Counted from the stretch's first letter, positions 33,961 through 45,915 are shown. The stretch: DNA of 64,000 bases from Sclerodactyla briareus (GCA_026419785.1 JAODTK010003654.1:248001-312000); one strand, 5' to 3'. Notes: generated from the sequence alone by a model not told the origin. Made by a program: numbers and translations.

Positions 33961-34073
33961 TTTTGAACTGTCGAACTCAGCTTTCGAACTGTCGGATTCA
34001 GTTTTCGAACTGTCGGATTCAGTTTTCGAACTGTCGAATTCAGTTTTCGAACTGTCGAATTGGAATTCGACAG
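33961..34073 (+). repeat. 21-bp minisatellite ending in a 10-bp-arm hairpin, copy 1
   Basis: Five units of TTTTCGAACTGTCGRATTCAG (33961-34060) end at 34052-34073 in a perfect inverted repeat, CTGTCGAATT-GG-AATTCGACAG. The unit is a multiple of three, so the plus frame encodes seven-residue repeats (FELSDSV), but there is no sign that this is a gene. A related element with the same hairpin arms is at 63.4 kb. Confidence 0.85.
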
Positions 34074-34639
34074 GTCGATTTGATATTCGAAAAGAGCGAA
34101 GAGATTGGCGGTAGTTCGGGTGCATGACTAGAAATAGCGAGAAGCTGTACTTTCCACGATTATCGATAATTTGTAGGGTTTCCAGAGAGAAGATAATATG
34201 AAGGAATTTCAAAACAACTATCACCCGGCTCTAAGAAATCAAGGAGTGATACGCTTATCAGTTCGTAAACCCCACATGCGACCCTATTGTTATGTGCTGT
34301 TGTTGAGACACAGTCGTAACAGATCCAAGCCTATGATCAGGAAGGTCACACAGTACATGCTTGGAAACTACATCACTTTCGTTATGATAAAGGATACCGC
34401 GGATAATTACCCACCAGTGTGAAGATCAATTGAGGGGAAATCTCCCGAGGACCAAAAACATTGGCCTCGCCTACAGACAGTTGTTGGCCTCTCATGCCGA
34501 GAAGTTCGATTCAATCTTCATGATCCGAGTATTTCTCGATCCTGTTGCTTGAAATCAACACCATAATTTGGGAAAAAATGGGGGAAGGTGTTCAGTATCC
34601 CAGGCCCGGGGGTAGGGGAGGGGTGAATTTATAAAGTTA

Positions 34640-34869
34640 TTGGTCTGCCGCTGAACCAGCATATTTCAATGATGTCAGGGTTTATGCCTAGAACAGTCCT
34701 TCTGCAGGAAGTATGCCGCCTATCAGTCAATATACCACGGGAGGTTGGTGATAATCTTGAAGAAGAGGAGGCGAGTGCGCCAAGCCGGCAGTGCGAGATG
34801 AGAAATCCGGGGACAAAGAGCGATGAAAATATACGAGAATCATTCAGCTCAGCGATAAATAGACACTGA
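34640..34869 (+). CDS. Possible terminal exon, unrecognised
   Basis: An open plus frame of about 76 codons from roughly 34640 to the stop at 34869, acidic then polar (REVGDNLEEEEASAPSRQ, then ENIRESFSSAINRH). The composition is unlike the surrounding AT-rich noise. No domain is recognised and no acceptor is certain. Confidence 0.2.
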
Positions 34870-35240
34870 GTGACTAGTATGTAAACTTGGGGAGCTTCCC
34901 GCAACAGAATATGTGGCGAAGAGCTACTTGTAGGGTCATTATCGATTGTGATTAAAATAAGATGAAAATATGCAGTGCGAGAATTGCATCACGGGCTGGA
35001 AATTGCTAGAAGACAAAATTCTCCTGCGTCCACGGCCACCCATAGTACCGCTCGCTTAGATAGTCAAATGCATACAGCCCTCCCCGTGACGAGAATGCTA
35101 GCTACGTCAATGTATGCAACGTTCCATTCATTACATTCTTGATGGTCACTCATGCGAATTGGAATGCTCGTGAACGTTCTACTGTGTTGTCATTAGCTAC
35201 TTCTCCCGTTTCCCACTTCACAATATAAACCTACAAGAGC
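34870..35240. other. No supported gene
   Basis: Balanced-composition spacer without recognisable elements. Confidence 0.35.
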
Positions 35241-35445
35241 AACCCGCTTCAGACAATCCTTTCCTATATCTATATCGTCGGCAATTACCTCAGCACCAGA
35301 TGTGTTTCTGATAACACCACGGGTCCCCATTTGTGCCCCTGGGTTGAAGAGGAGCAAGCGGGAGAAAGTACCTTGCTCAAGGTTACAACGTGGACTCCAC
35401 AACCGTGGGTTACAAGCACGGAGAGGTGTCGGAATGCAGGGGGAG
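35240..35445. repeat. SINE/short-repeat-like segment
   Basis: GCCCCTGGGTTGAAGAGGAGC, GTACCTTGCTCAAGGTTACAAC and CTCCACAACCGTGGGTTACAAG resemble a widespread short repeat of marine animals with a CCTTGCTCAAGG core. Boundaries are not clear. Confidence 0.4.
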
Positions 35446-35534
35446 GGAAGGGGAGTGGTAGGGGAGTGGTACACCCAGAACTCGATAATATTACTTAAAG
35501 AAGTTATTCATTAGCGTGGAATGAAATGGTTGTG

Positions 35535-35725
35535 ATTCATTACGGTAAAAATCTTTTAATTTTTATCCATTATCAGTTAACTGTTAAAGCCTGCTTCATA
35601 TCGGTTAAGAAAGTTCATTATCGGTCAATTTTATATCATTATCGGTGTGATTACTATCAGTCAAATCTTATATCATCTCGGTTAATGATTCATTACGGTT
35701 GGTATATCCTTATCGGTTGTAACAC
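35535..35725 (+). repeat. Degenerate CATTATCGGT repeat cluster
   Basis: About nine occurrences of CATTATCGGT or one/two-base variants (CATTACGGT, CATATCGGT, CATCTCGGT, CCTTATCGGT) at spacings near 20 bases, mostly followed by TAA or CAA. It is an imperfect minisatellite or a cluster of binding-site-like words. Confidence 0.6.
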
Positions 35726-36237
35726 CTGTTCACTTGCTTGATAGAACATAATCCAGGATTCATTTTTCAGTTATATTCGACAGAAGAGATCTGCTTACAG
35801 ACAGAGGCGATTTTTTTAAAAAAAAAGGCCCCTTGTCCCCCTCTTTCAGATTAGAGTGTTCTCACTTGAAGTTTGGACGCACAGCCCCTGCTTCCAGGAC
35901 TGAATAGTGTGCCGCCAGGGGATATGGATATAATGATCATCCTACAAGTATATCGTGATAGGAGCCTGGGCAGACGAGGAGGGTAGAGGATCCAGTGGCG
36001 TTACACCACTGGAGTGGGGGGGGGGGGTCAAAACTCCCCATGACCCACGTGACCAATAATTTTAACCCAATTAAAAAATAATTGATTTAATTTTTTGAGG
36101 TTCAGTAGAGGTTTTGCAGAGCTTGTTATTTAGCAAAATATTTGCAGAAACAGTGTTCTAGGGGCCCGTTAAATTGTACTTATTGCCAAAATAAGTAGGA
36201 AAGGCGATTTAGGGGCGCACTACCCTTGATTCCGACC
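35726..36237. other. No supported gene; A and G homopolymers
   Basis: Poly-A at 35817-35826 and poly-G at about 36016-36026. Nothing else is recognised. Confidence 0.4.
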
Positions 36238-36290
36238 TCACCCCCCCCCCCCACCTCACCCCCCCCCCCCCCTCCCCCCCCAACAAATCT
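36238..36290. repeat. C-rich low-complexity tract
   Basis: Runs of C broken by ACCTCA and T. The glycine-rich minus frame over it is an artefact. Confidence 0.9.
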
Positions 36291-36518
36291 TCTCGGTACA
36301 GCGCCCCTAGAGAACATGATCCATATAAAACGTGGGTATAGGCCTCGCGTTCCTAACTGAGCGTAGAACATTTTCGACCGATCTACCTCTGGAAATTTTA
36401 CGGTATGCTGAAGACAAAGTAATGCTTGATGGCTTTACGTAGAGTATCCATCTAGCTTATGGTCGGCAGTAGTAGTCAGCTATGCCATGTCCCAACTGTT
36501 CATCTGTAACCCCTCCGC

Positions 36519-36800
36519 TCAGGGTTTGAGTGTTCGCCATCTTCTGTCCAGTGATGACGGCAAGTAAGAAACCCTGATGGGAATAATTGTCACACAGTTG
36601 GCGATACGCAAAGTACCAGCCGACAACGCTCGGGAAGAGTTGTTGTTACTTCCTACCAGAAGACAAGAGTATGAATCAGAGCTTTGAGAGATCGTTAAGT
36701 GGCTGTACAAAGGGTCGATAAATGACGTAATAGCGTAACAGAGGACGACTGCGTAGATGGGTTTACTCTCACGCACATCCTGTTGACGAGAGTTCAACAA
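36519..36800 (-). CDS. Possible Ig-like exon upstream of gene A
   Basis: A 93-codon minus frame with SHLTISQSSDSYSCLLVG then SNNNSSRALSAGTLRI. The pattern LxI...SDSYSCxxV...S...L.I resembles the E-F-G strands of an Ig domain. It is on the strand and side expected for a more N-terminal exon of gene A (4.7 kb upstream), but no clear splice sites or copy B counterpart were identified. Confidence 0.25.
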   Translation of the reverse strand: MLNSRQQDVRESKPIYAVVLCYAITSFIDPLYSHLTISQSSDSYSCLLVGSNNNSSRALSAGTLRIANCVTIIPIRVSYLPSSLDRRWRTLKP

Positions 36801-38880
36801 AATCAGCGCATGCAGAATTCGGTATAAATGACCAAAACAAATCGTTTATGAGTTTCCTTTTCTTCCTCCTCCCAATATCAGCCAAATCCCCCCCCCCCCC
36901 CATGAACAATATTCATGCAGCTTTATACCCCGGATGACTGTGCCTCTCACGGGTGTTTGATCCAAATAACTCATTCCATTTCTTCAATATTATCCTTCAA
37001 ATCACCTGACGACGATTCCACTGAACGAGTCTAAAGTAAAGACTATCGATTATCATGGTTTTCGAGAAACTCACCATTTTAAGTTTTTTTTTCCCGGTAG
37101 TTTTCCAAACCGAATATTGTGATAAAACTTACCTTATGCTTTATTGTCATTTCATTTGTTTCCCGTCAGGATAAATCCCCCGTCTTGAGCCAGTACCCTT
37201 ATGATAACAGTGACATTGGGAGAAAAAAACAGCGAGCAGAAAAATCTGGGATCCACGGATCGAAGCTGGCGCTATTTCCATTACCGAACGTTCAAATTTT
37301 AGCAACAAAAAACATTCTACCGTATTCCATTCCGAATTTTTCATTGTATGCTCTATGAGTCCTTTCCAAAGAAAATGACACCAACCATCTTGCTGGTTGC
37401 AATGATGACAGTAGAGTGACCAAATGCAGCTATCACTCCATGAAGTGCGCCACCTGGAAATTTGGATAAATTTCCACAGACACAGTATGGTATATCATTC
37501 TCATACAGTTCGCTTGGGTTTGCGCGGTTGAGAAAGTTCCATCGTTTGGAATCGAGCCATTTTCATCATAAACGTTTCTATTTTTCTTTGGAGGATGACT
37601 CTGTCTTTCGTGATTACTATACCCCGGCCGATACGGACCGTGGCCTCGCAATTTTTACTCAGCGGTCCGAAGAATGAGGTATTGTAGTCAGTTTCCACCT
37701 GTATTGCTGTTGTTGGTTGCCCTAGCGGAGTTTGCTACGATAAGAATAGTGGTGATTGGAAATGATCCACTGGGGGGGGGGGGTACCCAGGGGTGGGGTA
37801 CCCATGGGGTTGGGTTGTCTAGCCAATGCAGGTGCACTCGAGAAAAAAAAAAATGGTGTCTTCGTGTATCTGTTGTGTTGTGTGTGTGGTGTGTGTGGCG
37901 TAGTGCGCGCGCTTGCGCGTCCGTCGGGTGAGAAAAACATTCAATGGCAATTTGTTCATTCTTCACCAACCTTGAGCTTTTTAACATCTTTCAATATATG
38001 GTTGATTTCACATAGCTGAATGATTCAAATTTCGAAAACAATGGAAAAAAGACACGAAGGGAAGACAAAATTTTTCAATAATGTTGGCCAATTTGGAAAA
38101 TAATTTTCTTCGATATAAAATATTTACAGATTGAAAGGTTTCAAATTCCAGAACCATGTACAAAGAATCGGAACGAAGCGTTTTCGCCTTGTATGTCGTC
38201 AACGGCTTGTATGTGCAAAATACACTATATAGGGGGAGGCCTTCTTAAAGTTGTGGGTCCAGACCTTCCCCTTGCCCCCCCCCCCTCCCCATGCCACCTG
38301 CCTGCTGCCCTCCTGCATCACCCCCACGAACGATGAATACATTTCAAATTGTCAAACCATGATTTGAGGGAAGTGATTGGGATCTCGCGTGTAGGTATGA
38401 GAACGATTCCTACTCGTCTGATCAAAAGGTCATGCCCTCTAAAGTTTTGCCTATAAAACGCACACGCTCTATCGCGCAAAATAAAAACATTTTGACCAAC
38501 ATGGACCAGTTCGGGTATGAAAACGCACCGACTTTCGCGAGTTTTGTAGAATTTGTCAGCGTAGTGAGGAAAACACGTCTATGATCGAAACACACCTATT
38601 CGACGATATTCATCGTGCGCCACACAATCGGGCAGTAATAAATCGTATTCGTCTAAATGAGCCTTGAACGCTCTATTTTTGACAGGAGAGAGGAGAGAGA
38701 GGGTCCAAGATTCCTGAAACCGTTTTGTCAATTTTTGAAAGGCGCTTAGAGGGTTGGATGCCCGAATTCTTGTCATTTGTCGAGCAGTGTCTCGGAGTCG
38801 AAACGGTCTGACTTCATCGTGACGCCAGAATATTTGGCAAAACGTTTTCAAAAGTTGTCAAACACGCAGAGGACCCGCTA
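36801..38880. other. Spacer with C/G runs
   Basis: C runs at 36889-36901 and 38274-38286, a G run near 37772-37782 and a GT-rich patch at 37870-37930. Minus frames at 37433-37698 and 38579-38851 (90 codons) are open but unrecognised. Confidence 0.35.
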
Positions 38881-39087
38881 CACTCTTAGAAATTTTGTGT
38901 AAACTAACAACCACACATCCCGGTGAGTGGAAGAAAGTACACAATCATTGTGTATAATTTGAAAAATTTGTGTGATTTTCAATAAACAACCTCTACACGA
39001 TGTTGTGTATTTTTCTTACACAAAAACCGGGATAGGCGTACTAATTGCACAGTGCTGTGTAAATTCTACTCAACATTTTTAAGAGTG
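38881..39087. mobile_element. Small inverted-repeat element (MITE-like)
   Basis: About 207 bases bounded by CACTCTTAGAAAT at the left and its inverse (ATTTTTAAGAGTG) at the right, with several internal inverted ACACAA/TTGTGT words, so the whole segment can fold back. No coding capacity. Target-site duplication not clear. Confidence 0.6.
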
Positions 39088-40639
39088 GTCAGTTTACTGA
39101 AATGATGTGAATTCACATTGAACGTGAACAACTATTTTTATTTACTCTCCCCAACAGGGTCTGAAAGATTCACATTCAGTGAAGTTTCATGCTATTCCAA
39201 GAAGTGTCGACATGTGCTACATTGTAGGGTCACACTGGCAGTTTTCGGCTAGTTGTAGTTTCCGACATATTCGATTTACTAGCTCTCTGAATTGTCATTC
39301 GCTACCCCCAATAAATACCAAAACGGTTCTCCGTTTTTCTTTCAGGCTTTTATCCTCTGCTTTTCGAGTGGCAGTAACAAGATGGAATAAAACGGTACCT
39401 TGCAGATGTCCAGCGACGGGGAAAGTGCATCATACATCACGGTTACTGCTTCATAATATTGAAAAAATACCACGCTCATATTCACAGGCGATGCTCGATT
39501 GGCATTTTATTGACCAATGAATATGAACATTAATTGACGAAGCTTTCTGAAATTTGTGAGGGTATATCTAGATATAACTTTTGGAAACTACAACAAAACT
39601 ATTGTATCTGTTTCTGCATACGTACTCCTGTTCTTCGTTTAACTGTTTTCATGGTAATTTATTTGTCAAAGGGCTAGGTAGATTACCTTTCAAACTAACT
39701 GAATTTACTCTTGAAAGTTTGAATAATACAAAAAAAAAAAACAGAAAAAACGAAACATCTCCACAACTCAAGTGTTTCAAGGATCGTTACAATTACTTAT
39801 TGGCAATGGATGCAATATTCTACTGCTATTGTCACCAAGAGTTACGGTTCACCAGTCAGTATACACTATATACAGCCGCGGTATATGCATAGGGGTCGTC
39901 AAATTGCTACTGAACGTTTTATATTCCCTCAGAATTGAAACATTATGCATGTGGCATCACGGAAAATATTAATCTGGGTCAGCTGTTGCTTTTCATCAGT
40001 CATAACAAGATCGCACTTCAACTTGAAAACACACTTCATGCATTGCTTCTACATACTGTCAGACTTCGTACCATTGCTTCTTACGTGATCGTAATTTTTT
40101 AACGTATAGTCTAATATGCATGTACGTTATCTTGATTAACTGTATTCAATTGTGGTAAATGGCTGCAAGGAAAACGATTAAAGTAGTAGACTTTTCTTGA
40201 TTTTGTTTTCACGTAATGAACTCCGTATAATACAACCTGAATAGTATTTATGCACAATCACGGTCACCCGAAGGTACAATCGCTACTTGGCGAAAGCTAA
40301 ACAAATACGACTAAATGCCGCATTATTGATTGTAGTAAGTGGGTTTCTGTTTTCTCTGGAAGATGAATCAAGTAGACCGCTATAGTGGTATTCTTTTCGC
40401 TACTTCATTTCAATGTTTCCAAAGAATGGAACAACCCTCCATACCAGCAATGAATATTGAAGAATTACTTCGATGGCTGTGAATAAACGTGCATGTGAAG
40501 TCCGGGTATGGATCTGCATGATAATACAACCCCATATAGCGTTTGGGAAATCACGATATGTTCGAACGATCATGACTGTACGCCTCAAGTTCGTATTCCA
40601 TAATTGAAGAAGCATCATTACATCTTTTGATAGCAACTC
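39088..40639. other. No supported gene
   Basis: AT-rich. The 113-codon plus frame at 39179 is open but unrecognised. Confidence 0.35.
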
Positions 40640-40860
40640 GTGACGTTCGCCTGACGTCGCGATGCAAAATCGTTCCAATGCAAATCTATATCGATACGGT
40701 ATATCATCACGTTGATTTGTCGATGTAAATGTAGTATCGGTATACCGCGAGCGATTCTGTCGTGACTTCATGTACAGGGACTCCATTATTTGCCGGGGAT
40801 TGTGAGACGATCATGTCTCTTTAATATCGTTACAAAGCTACCGACAGGGCACTGGCGGGT
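40640..40860. repeat. CGATACGGTAT-type palindromic element
   Basis: TATCGATACGGTATATC and TAGTATCGGTATACC face each other about 50 bases apart, then GTCGTGACTTCATG, and CATGTCTCTTTAATATCG at the right. Same family as 17.15 kb. Confidence 0.5.
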
Positions 40861-41182
40861 TCGGGATCTCTCCTAATACTAGTTTAGGTTATCAAGTTAT
40901 TACGTATGGATAAATACAATTGCCGTTGCAGAAGAATAGACCCGGAATATCCACCACGGTCTGCCGTGAGAGGCGACTAAAGGGAGAAAAGGGTACAACG
41001 TGAATAATATTGTGACAGAGCTGTCGAAACAAAGTACTGACCGTTTTGAGATCTCCACAAATACTAGTTAAGGTTATCACGTATGAATGAATACAATGGC
41101 CGTTGCAGAAGAATTGACTCGGAATATTAACCACGGTCCGCTGTAAGATGGCAACTAAAAGGAAGGACTGTATAAATCAGTG
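40858..41182. repeat. Tandem repeat, unit about 185 bp
   Basis: AATACTAGTTTAGGTTATCA (40875) recurs as AATACTAGTTAAGGTTATCA (41060), followed in both by CGTATGRATRAATACAATKG, CCGTTGCAGAAGAATWGACYC and a GACTAAA/AACTAAA block. The minus frame encodes the same repeat (FFCNGHCIHSYVIT / FFCNGNCIYPYVIT). Confidence 0.8.
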
Positions 41183-41855
41183 ACTTCGGAAATATCATGA
41201 CTCCTCGTTCTACGTCATAACTTTCCTAGGCCTGCCCATAAAATGATACATTTGTGCTGCAACACCAGTCTTTATTTTGCGTACTTTCTTTTAAATTATT
41301 TTATTTGAATTCTACTGGTTCAAGAAGCACGGGAGGCTCATCAAGGAACTGGCCATATTGATCGTGAGTGAGCATCGGCGATACCTCCCCTTATTCTTCT
41401 CGACTATGCTCAGATGATATAAAGGCAGGGGTGTAACCAATTCCAACCATCCTAAGGGATGTCATTCACGCCCTCCCCCGAATAACGTTCAGTGAAATCC
41501 AGGACCCTACAGTTTTCTAGGAACCTGGAGCAGCGGCCGAGTCATGTCCAACGTGACTGCTCACAACCGACAACAAATATCACGTAATAAACCCAGTTAC
41601 CCCACTGGATTACAGCGGCACTATGACGTGAAGACCAAGACTCCGCCCATCACAACTGCAAGTACAGCCATCTCAGGAAGAACCCCAAATGTCAGTGATT
41701 TAAGCAAAACGTCAGTGATATCACTCTGCCCATTCTCCCGTCCTTAGTTTTCCCATTCGAAAAGCGTTCGGGGGTGTCAACCATTCTTACCACATGTTGA
41801 GGACATTGTGAAACCTGCATGGCAACTAAAAGGAAGGACTGCATAAATCAGTGAC
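41145..41855. mobile_element. 0.6-kb dispersed element, copy 2, flanked by direct repeats
   Basis: The segment 41183-41818 matches 51488-52135 nearly end to end and 21080-21410 in part. It is bracketed by ATGGCAACTAAAAGGAAGGA...AAATCAGTGAC at 41145-41181 and again at 41819-41855, i.e. a 37-base direct repeat with one mismatch. The flanking word belongs to the 185-bp tandem repeat, so the element appears to interrupt that array. Superfamily unknown; no terminal inverted repeat seen. Confidence 0.6.
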
Positions 41856-42204
41856 GATGTTGAGCCCAATGATGCCTTTTCATCTACGCTGTACTACATG
41901 CAGAGGCAGAAGAGGATAAATGATGTATTCCTTTAGGAGAACATATTTCATTATTGGTCAATATTCATCAAAATATGTCAATGGCCGGTAATGATTCGAC
42001 GCGCTTTACAGATGCTGATCATGGATAGGAACTGTATGGGAAGATTTTCAGCAGTTGGCTACACTAATCCTTTATCTTCTACTTTTAATCCTAAACTAAA
42101 CAACAGATATAATAGCTAAATGACATACCAATAGCAACAGAAAAATACCCCAAGCATTGCGTTTAAGCTGCATTTCTTAAGTACCTAAAAACAGTGTCGT
42201 CTCC
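41856..42204. other. No supported gene
   Basis: AT-rich spacer. Confidence 0.4.
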
Positions 42205-42365
42205 CAACACCCGGTGAACAATGGGTGGTGCCTTTGCTTGAAGTCACGACGAGAAAACCGTTTGATGGTATATCGATACAAATATGTGATGACATATCAT
42301 GTGGTGTCGATATACCGTACTAATATGGAATCGCGACTGGGAGATTCTATAGTACGTCAGGCAAA
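42205..42365. repeat. CGATAC-type palindromic element
   Basis: GGTATATCGATAC and GTGTCGATATACC face each other around a 24-base spacer that itself contains ATATG-TGATGA-CATAT. A GTCACGACGAG word lies to the left and GGAATCGCGAC to the right. Same family as 40.7 kb. Confidence 0.55.
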
Positions 42366-43639
42366 TGCCGGTGTTGTGTTTCCGCCATTTGCTATTGCCT
42401 TTTCAAGAAGCGACGGCATGGTCGCTTCGTCGGAGCATTCGCTCTGGGGCCGATAGGCAGGGTTGAACTTGACTCCCATGTTTGGAGGACACCAAAGCGC
42501 TGAAAAAAGGGATCCGTGACCTTCGTGCCTGGTGCTTCGTATAAGCAACAGGTTAGATCGAACATTCTAATGATCCATAACTAGACAACTACAGTAGGGC
42601 ACCGCTGGTTGAAAAAACTGAGGCGAGAAACTAGATTTTAAAGTTATAAAAACAAGAAGGCAATCCCTGGGCATAGGGCAAATATGGATCACAACTAAAA
42701 CCCACATCAATACCTGTGACGCTAGAGTCCCAAGTGTTCACAATCAATCGGGCCTTTTACCGGTACCATCCTCCCTCTATGTCTGACTTCGAAAACCATT
42801 CAACTGCTTCTCGGGACACGATCCCGGTATCGAACCCAAGTTCCTCTCTCAGCTCATCATTGCTGAGGTGAATCTCGGTGTCGTTTGTAGTACGCACTTT
42901 GTGTCACTGGCCCGCGAAGTAACGGGTACGCCATAAGAGCACACCGAGGAATACATACGCCCTTGACCTGATTGATGGATTAGGAATAATCTGCGTTTAT
43001 TTCAGACGTACTGATACCCGTGACCGCAGAGAACTGAATGCCATAATTTAGGTGCGCTTCGGTCTTCATATAGCCTTCCAGATTGTTGTCAAAATAGATT
43101 TTCTCTCGAGAAAGTAAACTAAAGACTGTACCACACCACCTTTACACCTGATGTACGTCCGCCAGAGGATCCCCTTCAAACAGCAGAGCCTTATATTGTT
43201 CTCTCTCTCTATGGCCAGATTGGGAGTCCAGCTTCCTATACTGAATCGATGTTGCCCTTATCTGGAAGTCCACATTCGTCTTTGCTATTTGTGTAAATTT
43301 CCCGGTGTAATTCCACATTTTTTCTGTCTATTGGTGACATACGATTTCATTCAGTGACCGTATGTTAGAACATGTCCACGGTAACTTTAGGCCGCCGTCA
43401 GCTCGAAAATTCACTGGTCAGATTATGGTAAGACGGAGAGGCCATGGTGAGTTGGTTGTTATATAGCTTCGAAAAAGCGGCTGATGAGAAACTGTTCTGG
43501 GCTCACGAGTAGGGTGGAATTGACCTGTTTAGTGTGTAAACCAAAGGGGCGGGAGGGGGGGAAGGGTGGGGGTTATAAAAGTGTGCCACATCTCGTGTAG
43601 GGACTTGTAGGCGCCTGAAAGCTCCTTCATTCCAAGAGA
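42366..43639. other. No supported gene
   Basis: Balanced composition; a weak B-box-like word near 42815 (ATCCCGGTATCGAACCC) is not backed by a cloverleaf. A G-rich patch lies at 43547-43575. Confidence 0.35.
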
Positions 43640-45560
43640 ACTAATTCGAAATCATACTATATTTAGAAATGACAATTCAAAATCTAAGGGTGGAACAGCC
43701 AGGAATAACATTATTTGCAACCAAAATATTGTAGATCTTGTCAGAACCAAGCCATCTATATTAACTCTTTAAATGGGAAGAACGAGAGCCTGCACAGGAT
43801 CATTGAGTATGCCTCCCACTGAATTATGTCACGAGCAGCCTTTTTTAATCTCCGGTCCAAAATACAATATTCATAGGTGATTTAAATTGTCCATATAAAG
43901 AAAGTGCTGTAATAGGACCACCCAAACACCGCTCCTTGTAGAAAACTATCAAACATAATTACCAAATACAACCTGAAAATCTTGAACATTGGTTTTAGGA
44001 CATAATTGTTTCGGAGGCGTAATAAAATTAACAATTCCAAGGAATTACTTGATCTTGCTTTTTCCTCTAGTGATCCTGCTTTATTTTACATGAGCACGGA
44101 AACCTATATGAGAAAATAAATATTAGGGGCCATTACTTTGTTGTTCCCACATTTAGGGTCACAGGGGCGACGCCAGGGTTTTGATTGGGGCGGGGTGGGG
44201 GATTATTGGCATAGATGATCCTGACATGGGGGAGGGGTCTAAGGGCAGGGGTGTCCCCCTCCCCTCTGCGATTTCTTGAGTCATTAATACTGCTTAGATG
44301 CAAAATGGTGCCACATTTATACACTTTGTAAGTGTATCTACGTTAACGAGTTTTGACAAAAATCCATGAATATCTGGAAAAAAATCAATCTGACAATTTT
44401 TCCAGGCAGGTCATATCATTCGCGAACAGTGATAAACCTGACAAAAATAAACCCGATGGAAAACTGTACTACGTTCTGTACAGGTAGGCAGGCTTACTTT
44501 TTAGAAAAAAAAAGCTGAAGATGGTGGTAAATAAATAAAAGCAAAATGACCAGTTGTTAGTAATTTTTCTGTAATTCCAAATAGAATCACTCAAGGAAAA
44601 GCAATTAGAGCAGTCTCATCGAATATCCACATTTATCAAGCTGCACAAACTGATATTTTATCCTTCACCGTATATACTCTAAAAAAAATGTTGCGAAGTT
44701 TGCAAGTTAACATTGAGTCCTTTCACATAATATTAACGAACAGTGGCTCATAATGACCACAGTGTTCTCAGAAGAGTAAACATACGCTACATTTGTGAAC
44801 GCTATATCACAGCAACAGTTGAGTCTCGATTTGAGTCCCGATGAGAACGAATAGAAAATAACCTAACTTGGATAACGTATTTTGACACTTCACCCCACCC
44901 CGACGAAACGTGGGCATTAAAACTTCATTCTGTCGATTTAATTTTTCGGCCCTCAAACCCCTGTGGTGCCGCCTTTGTTTAGGGATAATCATTAGATCTC
45001 ATTATGACTGTACAATAAGGCAGATTGGTCTGAGTTTCGAAATTTGAGTTCATAAATAAATTAGTTTTTCTGTTATTCCCTCTCTCTCTTACTAGCATAA
45101 CTCCTTCCCGGGACTCCTTAGATGAAATTGCAGATTTGAATAGTTTCGATCTTTGTTGCCCATTTAAACGTTGTCGTGAGGCCCTTGCTATTATCTACTA
45201 AAACTCATGATCTAATTAAAGCCAACGTTACTTAAGAGGAAGTATATCAAGTATAGTTGTCCCTATGATGAACAACAACATACAGGTTCCAGGGTGAAAA
45301 AAGATAAGGAAACAAAAGTTGGACTCTTGGAATAATATTTGTGAGGAAAGTGATGACAAAAAAACACGTAATTTGGGGAAACATGATATTTAATATTTTC
45401 GATAATATTAAACCAATACATAATACCAACATCCAACTCAAGGATGCAGATGGTACCCTCATCTTCAATCCTGTTGACCAAGTTAAATTGTTAGCTGACA
45501 CTTTTGAAATTTGAAAAGATTTTTCGAATCCCAAACTCTAATAAATTTTCAGACGATATT
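43640..45560 (+). mobile_element. Decayed non-LTR retrotransposon (LINE), 5' part
   Basis: Plus-strand remnants in order: TIFRNDNSKSKGG (43652 on) and FIGDLNCPYKES (about 43875) fit the APE-type endonuclease (yRnDr..kGGG and GDfN), LLDLAFSSSDPALFYMS (about 44050) fits its C-terminal part, and NIQLKDADGTLIFNPVDQVK (about 45428) fits the region just before the reverse transcriptase. The reading frame is broken many times and no YADD motif follows. G-rich sequence at 44160-44275 interrupts it. Most like CR1/Jockey-type LINEs. Confidence 0.65.
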
Positions 45561-45790
45561 AATGAGAATAAACGATGAAATAAAGGTCAACAAGGTCTTC
45601 TGATCCGATTTCAATAGGATACGGGCGGAGAGGCATCGAAACTTATCCAATTAATGAATCAAATTTAGCTCTCGGTCGTGTCAGTAACTCCTTTTTTTCC
45701 GGGGTTTTGGTGGAGGTATCATATGGTCATTTCTAGGTAACTTTTCAGTTCAACTGCAACTGTTACAAGAATATATTATTTTTTCATTAT

Positions 45791-45915
45791 AATCCGTTCT
45801 CTGCAGGGGGTGTTTCCCTCACTCTTGGGGGGTGACCAAGATCATTATTATCCCCGTTCTCTGCAGGGGGTGTTTCCCTCACCCTTGGGAGGTGACCGAG
45901 ATCATTATTATCCCT
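45791..45915 (+). repeat. 60-bp tandem duplication
   Basis: Two full units of CCGTTCTCTGCAGGGGGTGT...GATCATTATTATCC with period exactly 60 and a few substitutions, plus a short partial third unit. Confidence 0.9.

Noticed and set aside
33875-34114. Plus-strand protein with seven-residue FELSDSV repeats
   Set aside because: The repeats arise because the minisatellite unit is 21 bp; no coding context on either side.
42780-42960. tRNA-like segment around ATCCCGGTATCGAACCC
   Set aside because: Single weak B-box-like word without supporting structure.
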